DNA from: JASHVB01 sp036489395
GTDB taxonomy: Bacteria; Pseudomonadota; Alphaproteobacteria; Acetobacterales; Acetobacteraceae
Length of the DNA: 17,060 nucleotides
Direction: 5' to 3'
NCBI GenBank assembly: GCA_036489395.1
Contig: DASXFW010000217.1
Span: 1-17,060, forward strand
Below, piece by piece: positions 1 through 7,230 of the stretch. Below the pieces are notes generated by a model, which saw only the letters and a program-made list of their open reading frames with translations, did not search any database and had not been told where the DNA came from. The translations under genes and the position numbers were made by a program. Numbering within the stretch: the stretch's first letter is position 1; each line of letters opens with the position of its first letter.

Positions 1-20
1 CCAGGCGCGGCGGCTGTATT

Positions 21-137
21 TACCCCTCCCCCTGTCCCCCTCCCTCAAGGGGAGGGGGGACGCCTTGTTTCTTGTTAGGCCGCTTAGCCGAAGCAATCTC
101 CCGGGAGATTGCTTCAGCCAAGCGGCCTCGCAATGAC
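21..137. repeat. Composite intergenic repeat (C/G-rich module A plus palindromic module B)
   Basis: Module A (about 21-58) is a run of CCCCTCCC-type blocks around TCAAGGGGAGGG and can fold on itself. Module B (78-128) is a near-perfect 51-bp palindrome whose core at 90-115 is perfectly self-complementary, with arms AGGCCGCTT and AAGCGGCCT; it ends in CTCGCAATGAC (127-137). The same A-then-B order recurs at 3016-3161, so this is a repeat family and not chance structure. It lies downstream of the minus-strand lipoprotein gene that ends at 226. The CTCGCAATGAC edge resembles widespread intergenic palindromic repeats of proteobacteria, recalled from general knowledge and not searched. No gene is seen in 1-225. 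Confidence 0.8.
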
Positions 138-225
138 AGATCCAAAAACCCTCGATGGCCGACACACCCATTTGACGAAACCCAAAGGACCTGCGCCGGC
201 CATCACACCAGAAGCGCCGCCGTTA

Positions 226-801
226 TCAGTGCCCCGACTGCGCCGCACCGTTGTTGCCGGTGCCGCCGGTGCCGTTCGCGGCGTTCGCCGGCTGCGTCGC
301 ATTCGGCTGCGTCGCCTGCGGCGCGTTCGTCGTGTTGTTGTTGGTGTAGTTGCTGCCATTCGCATGATTGCCGGCCGTGGAGTAATTCGGCTGGCTCGTG
401 CCGTTCTGCTGGCCGGCCTGCTGGTTGTTGTCCGCCGTGATGTTCATCGCCTGCAGCGTCGCCATGTCGAGCTGGCCGGTCGCGTTCATGTTATGCTGCT
501 GCTGCCACTGGCGCAGGCCGTTTTGCGTCATCGGCCCCCATACGCCGTCCAGCCGCCCCTGATACAGGTTCGCCTGCTTCAGGTTGCCCTGAACGTCGCG
601 GATCATGTGCGGCGTGATCGCCGCCTGGGTCGTCGTGGTGGTGCCTGGCTGCGGCGCGCTGGCGGTCTGCGACGCGGGGCTGGCGTATGAGCTTTGCCCA
701 TACTGGCTGCTGCTGCCGCCCCCGCCGAACATGGAACATGCAGGCAGTGCGGCCAGCGCGCCGAGCGCGACTATGGTGCCGAGCGTTCGGGCCTTGAGCA
801 T
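226..801 (-). CDS. Peptidoglycan-binding domain lipoprotein
   Basis: A 191-residue protein. Residues 1-22 form a lipoprotein signal with lipobox LPAC, making Cys22 the likely lipidated residue. A linker rich in S, G, Q and T follows, then a PG_binding_1-like domain at about 60-117, recognisable from NLYQGRLDGVWGPMTQNGLR and the following Q/A-rich helix with TGQLDMATL. The last 70 or so residues are low complexity, rich in N, T, G, Q and A. The start is supported by GGAGG about 9 bases upstream. It follows the penicillin-binding protein gene in the same direction with a 108-base gap, which fits a periplasmic wall-associated role. No catalytic domain is visible, so it probably binds the wall without cutting it. 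The exact partner is unknown. Confidence 0.85.
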   Translation of the reverse strand: MLKARTLGTIVALGALAALPACSMFGGGGSSSQYGQSSYASPASQTASAPQPGTTTTTQAAITPHMIRDVQGNLKQANLYQGRLDGVWGPMTQNGLRQWQQQHNMNATGQLDMATLQAMNITADNNQQAGQQNGTSQPNYSTAGNHANGSNYTNNNTTNAPQATQPNATQPANAANGTGGTGNNGAAQSGH

Positions 802-885
802 TTCTCGTCTCCTCCGGATGAAAAGATCAACGCCCTGACCGGGCGCACGCTCCTCCGTAAGCGGCGATCCGTCATCCGGTTCCCA

Positions 886-908
886 CGCGCATCGGCTTGT
901 GATGCGCG
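886..908 (-). other. Hairpin just after the PBP stop codon
   Basis: CGCGCATC and GATGCGCG pair perfectly over 8 bp around a 7-base loop, one base beyond the stop codon of the penicillin-binding protein gene. No T-run follows on the minus strand, so it is not a classical intrinsic terminator. It could stabilise the 3' end of the message or cut read-through into the lipoprotein gene. Confidence 0.4.
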
Positions 909-909
909 G

Positions 910-2784
910 TCAGCGCACCGCGAGGGCGATATCGTGAAACAGCCGCGCCGGCAGGTCGCCGCCCATGACGCCCTTCATTGCCCGGTCGTCATCATTGCCC
1001 AGCCACACGCCGATGATCGTGCCGTTGATGCAGCCGACGAACCACGCGTCGCGCGAATCCTGCGTCGTGCCGGTCTTGCCGGCGACCGCATAACCAGGCA
1101 CCGCCGCCGCCTGCCCGGTGCCACGCGCGACCACGGCCGTAAGCATGCGAGCCATCTCCGCCGCATAGCCACTGACGATCACCGGCACGGGCGGATGCGC
1201 CGCGCCGTAGTCACCGACCCCGTAGGGCGTCACCCGGTCGCCGCCGTTGAAGAACGTCGCATAGGCGCTCGCCAGTTCCAGCAACCCCACCTGGCCGGTG
1301 CCAAGCGCCAGGGTGGCGTCGTCCGGCAGCCGGTCCTCGATACCCAGCCGCGCCGCGGTCGCCGCCACGGCGCGCGGACCGCCCCCCAGCAGCAGCAGGC
1401 GCACCGAGGCGGTGTTGATCGATTGGGCGAGCGCTTCCTCCAGCGTGATCTCGCCCCGATAGCGGTGCTCGAAATCATGCGGCGACCAGTGGCCGATGCG
1501 CAGCGGCGCATCCAGCACGGTGCTGTCCGGAGTCAGGCCGCGCTCCAGCGCCGTCAGCCAGACGAACGGCTTGAACGCCGAGCCGGGCTGCCGCCGCGCC
1601 AGCACCGCCCGGTTATAGGAGCCGGACACATAATCGCGCCCGCCCACCATGGCGCGCACCGCACCGGTGGCCGCGTCCAGCACCACCACGGCGCCCTGCC
1701 CGACCCCGGCCGCGCGACCGGGACCATCCAGGATGGCGGCCAGGCGTTGCTCCGCGACGCCCTGGATACGCGCGTCGAGCGTGGTGCGCAGCGTCGCATC
1801 CTGGTTCCGTGGCAAGGTCGGCTCGGCCTCCGCGCCCACCCAGTCGGCGAACCAGCCGGCGGCGATCGGCGGAGCAGGCGGGAAGGCGATCTGCGCCTCC
1901 GCCGCATGTTCTTGGGCGGACGTGATCGCCCCGGTCTCCGCCATCGCCGCCAGCACCTCGCGGGCACGGGCGGCAGCGGCCGATGGATTGACCCGCGGAT
2001 TGAACCGCGAGGGCGCGCGCGGCAGCCCGGCCAGCACCGCCGCCTGCCACAGCGTCACGCGGCGCGCAGACACGCCAAAATAGACGCGCGCCGCCGCGTC
2101 CATCCCCCACGCGCCGGAGCCCAGGTAAACCCGGTTCAGGTAGATATCCAAAATCTGCCGCTTGCTGAAATGCTGCTCCAGCCACAGCGTCAGCAGCAGC
2201 TCCTGCACCTTGCGGCTGAGCGTGCGGGCGTTGGACAGAAACAAGTTCTTGGCGACCTGCTGGGTGATGGTGGAACCGCCCTGCACCACGCGGCCGGAAC
2301 TCAGGTCGGTCCAGGCGGCGCGGGCCAGGCCGATCAGGTCGATGCCCGGGTGTTCCCAGTAGCGGCGGTCCTCCACCGCAACAACGGCGGCGGGGAGGTA
2401 GGCCGGCATGTCCTCGAGGCGGAGCGGCTCCCCGACCACGTCGCCGAAGCGGGCGAAGACGTGGCCGGAACGGTCCTCCAGCGTCAGGCTGGGGCGGCGC
2501 GTGGCGTCCAGCGCGGATTCCGGGCGGGGCAGGTCGCGTGCGAACCACAGGATCACGATCGCCAACGCCAGCGCGCCCCAGATCGCGGCGATGATCGCCC
2601 AGCGCAGCAGGCGTATGGCGGGGTGACGGCGGCGGACGGACGGTGCGGGGGCGGCAACGGCTGGCGCAACGGGTCGGCGCGGCGGGAGCGGCGGCACGGC
2701 CGGCGGGCGCCGCGCAACCGCGACGGCGGAGCGAGCCGACGGTGGCAGGCGGGCAGGCGGGACCGAGCGGGGAGCGCGAGGCAT
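910..2784 (-). CDS. Class A penicillin-binding protein (bifunctional transglycosylase/transpeptidase)
   Basis: A 624-residue inner-membrane protein that polymerises and cross-links peptidoglycan. Residues 1-58 are a cytoplasmic tail rich in P, A and R, and one membrane segment spans about 59-82. The GT51 glycosyltransferase domain (about 100-270) has the catalytic Glu138 in EDRRYWEHPG, then QGGSTITQQVAKN and the RKVQELLLTLWLEQ helix. The transpeptidase domain (about 345-600) has SAFK with nucleophile Ser402, SIN at 455-457 and KTG at 570-572, so both activities look intact. It ends soon after the KTG region, lacks the long C-terminal extension of many PBP1a proteins, and shows little room for an inserted OB-type domain; it is short for the family. 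The gene for a peptidoglycan-binding lipoprotein follows in the same direction. PBP1a or PBP1c assignment is left open. Confidence 0.95.
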   Translation of the reverse strand: MPRAPRSVPPARLPPSARSAVAVARRPPAVPPLPPRRPVAPAVAAPAPSVRRRHPAIRLLRWAIIAAIWGALALAIVILWFARDLPRPESALDATRRPSLTLEDRSGHVFARFGDVVGEPLRLEDMPAYLPAAVVAVEDRRYWEHPGIDLIGLARAAWTDLSSGRVVQGGSTITQQVAKNLFLSNARTLSRKVQELLLTLWLEQHFSKRQILDIYLNRVYLGSGAWGMDAAARVYFGVSARRVTLWQAAVLAGLPRAPSRFNPRVNPSAAAARAREVLAAMAETGAITSAQEHAAEAQIAFPPAPPIAAGWFADWVGAEAEPTLPRNQDATLRTTLDARIQGVAEQRLAAILDGPGRAAGVGQGAVVVLDAATGAVRAMVGGRDYVSGSYNRAVLARRQPGSAFKPFVWLTALERGLTPDSTVLDAPLRIGHWSPHDFEHRYRGEITLEEALAQSINTASVRLLLLGGGPRAVAATAARLGIEDRLPDDATLALGTGQVGLLELASAYATFFNGGDRVTPYGVGDYGAAHPPVPVIVSGYAAEMARMLTAVVARGTGQAAAVPGYAVAGKTGTTQDSRDAWFVGCINGTIIGVWLGNDDDRAMKGVMGGDLPARLFHDIALAVR

Positions 2785-3277
2785 CAGGGCAGCGGGTTGA
2801 CAGCCGTAAGGATTTGACGCGCCGGAGTCTGCCGCAGCGCCCCGCGCCGGGGAAAGGGGTAATCCTCCCCCACCGTCATTGCGAGTTGGCCACCGGCCGG
2901 CGGCGGCCGACCCGCACTGGATGAAACGGCGTCGGCGGCCTGACGTAGGTTCCCCCCTCCCCTTGAGGGAGGGGTTGGGGGAGGGGTGCGTTCATCCAAT
3001 GACCGCGGATGTACGTACCCCTCCCCCTGGCCCCCTCCCTCAAGGGGAGGGGGAAGCTTGGTTTCTTGTCAGGCCGGTGGGCCGAAGCAGTCCCGTTCGT
3101 GCCGATCTGCCGGCGGCTCGTCACGAACGGGATTGCTTCGGCCAAGCGGCCTCGCAATGACACGGGGGGAGGGCCTCGCAATGACATAATGAACTGGTTT
3201 CACCCGGGACGAGTCCGCCGCCGGCCGATGGTCAATTCATAACGACAGGCCCCCGCGCACCTGCGAGCCCGCGCGAA
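2785..3277. other. Gene-free 493-bp repeat block between PBP and DUF6496 genes
   Basis: No convincing gene is present; short open frames here translate repeat sequence in several frames. The block contains nested inverted repeats (2875-3235), an inverted copy of C/G-rich module A (2950-2987), and a full A-plus-B copy (3016-3161). The promoter of the penicillin-binding protein gene should lie near 2785-2870, but I cannot point to a clear -35/-10 pair. Confidence 0.75.
2875..3235. repeat. Nested inverted-repeat cluster
   Basis: GTCATTGCGAG at 2875-2885 is the reverse complement of CTCGCAATGAC at 3151-3161 and 3175-3185. Just inside, 2886-2927 is an imperfect reverse complement of 3197-3235; both contain CCGGCCGGCGGCGG-type sequence and end in GAAAC when read towards the centre. 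Between them, module A occurs in opposite orientations at 2950-2987 and 3016-3053, and module B at 3071-3161 carries 22-bp arms (3080-3101 and 3122-3143) with one mismatch. This looks like two or more palindromic repeats inserted into, or stacked beside, each other. Confidence 0.75.
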
Positions 3278-3664
3278 CTACCGCGCCAACGCCCGTTGCA
3301 ACTGCGCCTTGTTCATGCGGCTACGACCCGGAACCTTGCGCCGCTTCGCCTCCTGGTAGAGCTCGGCCCGCGTGCGTTCGCCGCTGCGCGCACGGGATGT
3401 CGTGCGCCGCCGCATCGCGCCACGACCTTCCTTCTGCTGTTGCGCGGTCTGCCCGCGGCGTTCCTTCGCCTTGGTGCGCGCCCGGCTGTGCCGGTTCTCG
3501 CCGCGCGACTGCTGGTTCGAGGAGCCCGCCTCGCTCATCGCAACCGCCACCGCCTGGCGCCGGCTCTTCACCTTGCCGCCGCGGCTGCTTTCGAGCTCGC
3601 CATGCTTCCATTCGTGCATGACGCGGCCGACGGTTTTTCTCTGCCCACGGCTCTCCTTTGCCAT
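3278..3664 (-). CDS. DUF6496 family small basic protein
   Basis: A 128-residue, highly basic protein. The N-terminal 48 residues match the DUF6496 pattern as I know it: MAKESRGQRKTVGRVMHEWK, then HGELESSRGGKVKSRRQAVA, then MSEAG. The middle is a low-complexity stretch rich in R, K, Q, S and E. The C-terminal 30 residues (RTRAELYQEAKRRKVPGRSR, then MNKAQLQRAL) look like a small helical SAP/Rho-N-like motif, often linked with nucleic-acid contact. The start is supported by GAGGAG a few bases upstream. It lies 62 bases downstream of the DUF892 gene in the same direction, so co-transcription is likely. No function is established. DNA or RNA binding is inferred from charge and the C-terminal motif. 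Confidence 0.8.
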   Translation of the reverse strand: MAKESRGQRKTVGRVMHEWKHGELESSRGGKVKSRRQAVAVAMSEAGSSNQQSRGENRHSRARTKAKERRGQTAQQQKEGRGAMRRRTTSRARSGERTRAELYQEAKRRKVPGRSRMNKAQLQRALAR

Positions 3665-3726
3665 CGCTCTCTCCTCTGCAACGGCACTGCCCGGCGGCCG
3701 CGGGGGCGACCGCCGGCGCGGCGGCC

Positions 3727-4230
3727 TTATGCCGCCTGCTTCAGCGCCTTCTGGTTGATCTCCTTGCCGGCGAGGTCGTTCAGCAGCTTGTCCGCCTTCT
3801 TCTCCTCGGCCAGCGTCTCTTCCATCAGCTTCACCACGTCGTTATGGCCGCCGATGCGCGCCCACGCGATGATCGTGCCGTAGCGCGCCATCTCGTAGTG
3901 CTCCACAGCCTGCGCATTCGCGACGATGCCCGCATCGCGCACGCTGCCTTCGGGGAATTGCTCGACGGTCTCCTCGCCTTCTTCGATGATCCCGTTGATC
4001 GCCTCGCAGGTGGAGCCGCGAGCTGCCTTGCCCATCGACTCGAACGCCTTCTGCAGCCGCTCGACCTGGCCTTCGGTCTCCTGCCGGTGATGCGTCAGCG
4101 CTTCTTTCAGGTCCGAGTTCTGCGCGGCCTTCGCCATCTTCGGCAGCGCCTTCAGAATCTGCCGCTCTGCGTAATAAATATCCTGCATGAACGACAGCAA
4201 CAGTTCATCCAGTCCTTTGGTCGTCGCCAT
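3727..4230 (-). CDS. DUF892 (YciE/YciF-type) ferritin-like protein
   Basis: A 167-residue protein predicted to be all-helical, about the usual length of the family. Family landmarks are DIYYAERQILKALPKM near the N terminus (Glu22), HHRQETEGQVERLQ (around 47-60), QAVEHYEMARYG (108-118, Glu110 and His111) and MEETLAEEKKADKLL (136-150). The Glu and His residues recur on successive helices, as expected for a ferritin-like di-metal four-helix bundle. Relatives are commonly stress-induced; the biochemical role is poorly defined. GAGGA lies upstream at good spacing. The DUF6496 gene follows in the same direction, and the flavoprotein gene at 4391 is divergent. I looked for a GGAAC/CGTT general-stress promoter in 4231-4390 and did not find one. 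Confidence 0.92.
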   Translation of the reverse strand: MATTKGLDELLLSFMQDIYYAERQILKALPKMAKAAQNSDLKEALTHHRQETEGQVERLQKAFESMGKAARGSTCEAINGIIEEGEETVEQFPEGSVRDAGIVANAQAVEHYEMARYGTIIAWARIGGHNDVVKLMEETLAEEKKADKLLNDLAGKEINQKALKQAA

Positions 4231-4390
4231 TCTTTGTCCTCACCCTTGTTGTGCTTGCGGTTGGAGGCCTGGCGCGCGTTATGCGCACAGGCTTTGCGTA
4301 AACGCGCGCACGGGTGCGGCGCGTTCGGAAGGAAGGTGCAAAAGCCCGTGTGCCGTTTATGATCCGGCGTGTATCGCAACAGGTCTCGTC

Positions 4391-5809
4391 ATGCAGAACC
4401 AGAACACCCCCGACGCTGGCGCACGCAACGCGCTGCGGCTGATCGGTCCCGACCCGCGCAACTGGGTGCCGGACCACGCAGGCATCGACCATAACGTCGC
4501 GATCATCGGCGGCGGCCAGACCGGCAGCACGCTGGCCTTCGCATTGCGTCGCGCCGGCATTGGCAAGGTCACCGTGCTTGACGCGGCGCCGGACGAATCG
4601 CGGGCCGGCATCTGGCTTACTGCTGCGCGCATGAACCTGCTGCGCACGCCGAAGAACCTGCCGGGACCGGAGCTCGGCATTCCGGCCCTGAGCTTCCAGG
4701 CCTGGTATGAAGCGCGGCACGGCGAGGCGGCCTACACCGCGTTGGATCGCATCCCACGCCTCGACTGGGCGGAATATCTGAGCTGGTACCGGCAACTTCT
4801 GGAGATCCGCGTGCGCTACCAAACGCGCGTGCTGCGGATCGAGCCGGCCGGCGGGTCGTTTCGTCTGCATCTGGACGCCGCCGGCGAGCCGCGAGTGGAA
4901 ACCGCGCGCAAGATCGTGCTGGCCACGGGATTCTCCGGCAACGGCGGCGGCTATGTGCCGCCGGTGCTAAGCGACAACCTGCCGGCGGGGCTGTATGCGC
5001 ACACCGACAGTGCGATCGACTTCGCGGCATTGCGCGGCAAGGTGGTCGGCGTGGTGGGTGCCGCGGCCTCGGCGTTCGACGCGGCGGGCGTTGCACTGGA
5101 ACATGGTGCCGCCGCGGTGCATTTGTTCGTGCGCCGGCCGGCGATCACATCGGTGCCGATCACGCGGTCCCGCGGCTATCCGGGCGCTTACGAAAACTAC
5201 CACCTGCTGCCCGATGCGGTGCGCTGGCATCAGGCGATCCGCTTTCGCCGCGCGGGATCGACGCCGACGATCGATGCAATCGAACGCGCCGTGGCATTTC
5301 CCAACTTTTATTTGCATCTGGCCGCGCCATGGCGCGCGGCGCGGGTGGAGGACGGGCGGATTGTCGCACAGGCCGGCGATGCGGAGTTTCGCTGCGATTT
5401 TGCGATCGCGGGCACGGGATACCGTGTCGATATCCCGGCGCGGCCGGAGCTTGCCGATATCGCGCCGTGTGTCCTGTTGTGGCGCGATCGTTTTGTCGCG
5501 CCGGCGGACGAGCAGGACGCGTACTTTGGGGCGCATCCTTATCTGGGGGAAGCGCACGAGTATCTGGAGAACGCACCAGGCACCGCTCCGTACTTGCGAG
5601 ACATTTATGTGTTGAACCCGGCAGGATTCGTCAGCTTCGGACTGCCGAGCGGCGACGTGCCCAGCATTCGCCGCGACACGCCCCAGGTGGCCGCGCGCAT
5701 TAGCCGCGATTTGTTCCTGGCGGACCTGGTGTCGCATGAGCAGCGGATGCGGGGCGACGTTGCGGCGGACTTCACCGAGGGGCTGTATGCGTCGGCGGTG
5801 CGGTCCTAG
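4391..5809 (+). CDS. FAD/NAD(P)-binding flavoprotein oxidoreductase
   Basis: A 472-residue cytosolic protein with two nucleotide-binding Rossmann folds. The FAD motif is IIGGGQTGS at 38-46. A second dinucleotide site lies around VVGVVGAAASAFDAA (218-232), followed by the strand and turn HLFVRR. The ATG-type motifs are IVLATGF (175-181) and FAIAGTGY (337-344). This layout fits flavin monooxygenase-like or TrkA-like (COG2072-type) NAD(P)H-dependent oxidoreductases; the substrate is not evident. I chose ATG 4391 because the homologous-looking protein begins shortly before the FAD strand and the upstream 68 codons read as low-quality sequence overlapping the divergent promoter region; the ribosome binding site is weak. 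The enolase-superfamily gene follows after about 200 bases containing a palindromic repeat, so operon membership is uncertain. Confidence 0.85.
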   Translation: MQNQNTPDAGARNALRLIGPDPRNWVPDHAGIDHNVAIIGGGQTGSTLAFALRRAGIGKVTVLDAAPDESRAGIWLTAARMNLLRTPKNLPGPELGIPALSFQAWYEARHGEAAYTALDRIPRLDWAEYLSWYRQLLEIRVRYQTRVLRIEPAGGSFRLHLDAAGEPRVETARKIVLATGFSGNGGGYVPPVLSDNLPAGLYAHTDSAIDFAALRGKVVGVVGAAASAFDAAGVALEHGAAAVHLFVRRPAITSVPITRSRGYPGAYENYHLLPDAVRWHQAIRFRRAGSTPTIDAIERAVAFPNFYLHLAAPWRAARVEDGRIVAQAGDAEFRCDFAIAGTGYRVDIPARPELADIAPCVLLWRDRFVAPADEQDAYFGAHPYLGEAHEYLENAPGTAPYLRDIYVLNPAGFVSFGLPSGDVPSIRRDTPQVAARISRDLFLADLVSHEQRMRGDVAADFTEGLYASAVRS

Positions 5810-5853
5810 CGAGAAACTGGGCGTTCCAGGCTTATGGATCGGATGCTCGGTCG

Positions 5854-5948
5854 CCCCGCGTCATGCCGACGGAGGTCGGCATCCACGACTTTGCCGTGCA
5901 GCCCGCGTCAAAGGCGTGGATGCCGACCTTCGTCGGCATGACGCGGGG
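5854..5948. repeat. Nested-hairpin repeat, family 1, copy 1
   Basis: Arms 5854-5887 and 5915-5948 are reverse complements with one mismatch in 34 and enclose a 27-base loop. Each arm also folds on itself: ATGCCGAC pairs with GTCGGCAT around a four-base loop. It begins 44 bases after the flavoprotein stop and lies 63 bases before the enolase-superfamily gene. Confidence 0.93.
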
Positions 5949-6011
5949 AGCTGACGTATCGCCTGCGTCCAATGCGGCGTACAATTCCCGACCTTCCGAG
6001 GAGCCGCCGCC

Positions 6012-7169
6012 ATGAAGATCACCAAGGTCGAACCCCTGTTGCTCGATCGCTTTCTCTACGTCCGCGTCACCACCGATGCCGGCATCACCGGACTGGGCGA
6101 GTCCGGCACCTGGGGCCAGTTGGAAGCTTCCGCCGCGTCTATCGCGAAATACGGCGAGTACCTGATCGGCAAGGACCCATTCCCGATCGAGCATCACTGG
6201 AACGTCATGCTGCGCGCCAACCATTTCACTGGCGGGGCGATCACCGGCGCGGTGTCGGCGCTGGACATCGCGCTGTGGGACATCAAGGGCAAGGCGTTCG
6301 GCGTGCCGGTTTACGAATTGCTCGGCGGCCGCATGCGGCACAAGGCGCGGTTATACGGCCACGTGAAAGGCCGCACGATCGACACGCTGCTGGCCGAAGC
6401 GGTGCGCCTCAAGGAGGCCGGCTTCACCGCGCTCGGTCATCTCAACCCGCTGCTCGATGAAGGCGAGGACACCCCGTACTACAAGCCGCACGCTGCAAAG
6501 ATCGAGGAAGCCATCGACAACGTGCGGCGTCTGCGCGAGGCGGTGGGGCCGAAGGTCGATCTGTGCATCGAGATCCATCGCCGGCTGACTCCGCCCGAAG
6601 CGATCGCGCTGGGTCGCGGCATCGAGAAATACACGCCGATGTTCTTTGAGGACCCGCTGCGACCGAACAGCTTTGACGCGATGGCGGAGGTCGCAAAGCA
6701 TATCCACATTCCGATCGCCACGGGCGAACGCTTCACCAGCATGTATCAGTTCCAGACTCTGCTGACTCGCAACGCGGTGCAGTACCTGCGGCCGGATGTA
6801 TGCCTGTGCGGCGGCATCACCGGCGCCAAGAAGATCGCCGCGATCGCCGAGGCGCACGATGCGTGGGTCGTGCCGCACAATCCGCTGTCGCCGGTCTCCA
6901 CCGCCGCGTGCCTGCAGATTGCGGCGTGCATTCCGAACTTCGCGATTCAGGAATATCCGTCGCGCACGCCGGAGCTGGACGGCAGCACGGATTTGCTCGG
7001 CGCGGGGTTGGCGACAGGTCTGGCGGAGCACGAGGGCGGGTTCATCGCGATTCCGGGCGGGGCGGGGATCGGGGTGGAGCTGGTTCCGGATGTCGAGCGC
7101 AGGTTCCCGTACCGGCCGCGGCCGATCCGGATGCGGCCGCACGAAGACGGGTCGGTGGTGGATATGTAA
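6012..7169 (+). CDS. Enolase superfamily (mandelate racemase/muconate lactonizing) sugar-acid dehydratase-like enzyme
   Basis: A 385-residue protein with the capping domain at about 1-115 and a TIM barrel after it. The three metal ligands appear as Glu187 (CIEIHRRL), Glu213 (FFEDPL) and Glu239 (TGERF), at the even 26-residue spacing of the superfamily. His189 in the EIH motif and His289 (VVPHNPLSP), paired with Asp262 (RPDVCLCGG), match the acid/base set of D-galactonate dehydratase-like members. The first ligand is Glu where well-known members have Asp. The likely reaction is dehydration of an aldonic acid or related polyol acid; substrate unknown. GAGGAG about 8 bases upstream supports the start. 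No sugar transporter, aldolase or kinase lies beside it, so context does not name the pathway. Flavoprotein genes flank the locus on either side. Confidence 0.88.
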   Translation: MKITKVEPLLLDRFLYVRVTTDAGITGLGESGTWGQLEASAASIAKYGEYLIGKDPFPIEHHWNVMLRANHFTGGAITGAVSALDIALWDIKGKAFGVPVYELLGGRMRHKARLYGHVKGRTIDTLLAEAVRLKEAGFTALGHLNPLLDEGEDTPYYKPHAAKIEEAIDNVRRLREAVGPKVDLCIEIHRRLTPPEAIALGRGIEKYTPMFFEDPLRPNSFDAMAEVAKHIHIPIATGERFTSMYQFQTLLTRNAVQYLRPDVCLCGGITGAKKIAAIAEAHDAWVVPHNPLSPVSTAACLQIAACIPNFAIQEYPSRTPELDGSTDLLGAGLATGLAEHEGGFIAIPGGAGIGVELVPDVERRFPYRPRPIRMRPHEDGSVVDM

Positions 7170-7230
7170 GACCGAGCGGCGGCCAGCGTGACGTAGGTGC
7201 GCCCATACCGCCACCCGCCGGCCGGTTCCA

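Noticed and set aside
694..2817. 707-residue open frame on the plus strand
   Set aside because: It lies antisense to the penicillin-binding protein gene, whose motifs are intact. The translation is Arg/Gly/Ala-rich with no domain, typical of antisense frames in high-GC DNA.
2876..3242. Several short open frames in the repeat block
   Set aside because: All frames translate repeat units (for example PLPLREG-type and LAEAIPFVT-type peptides) in both directions; this is repeat sequence, not genes.
4187..4390. Upstream extension of the 4391 flavoprotein
   Set aside because: The extra residues overlap the divergent DUF892 start and promoter region and show no family-like sequence.
4231..4390. General-stress (EcfG-type GGAAC/CGTT) promoter for the DUF892 gene
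   Set aside because: I looked for it because the family is often stress-induced, but no matching pair at the right spacing is present on the minus strand.
6351..7214. 287-residue open frame on the minus strand
   Set aside because: It is antisense to the enolase-superfamily gene, which has a full set of active-site motifs and a ribosome binding site.
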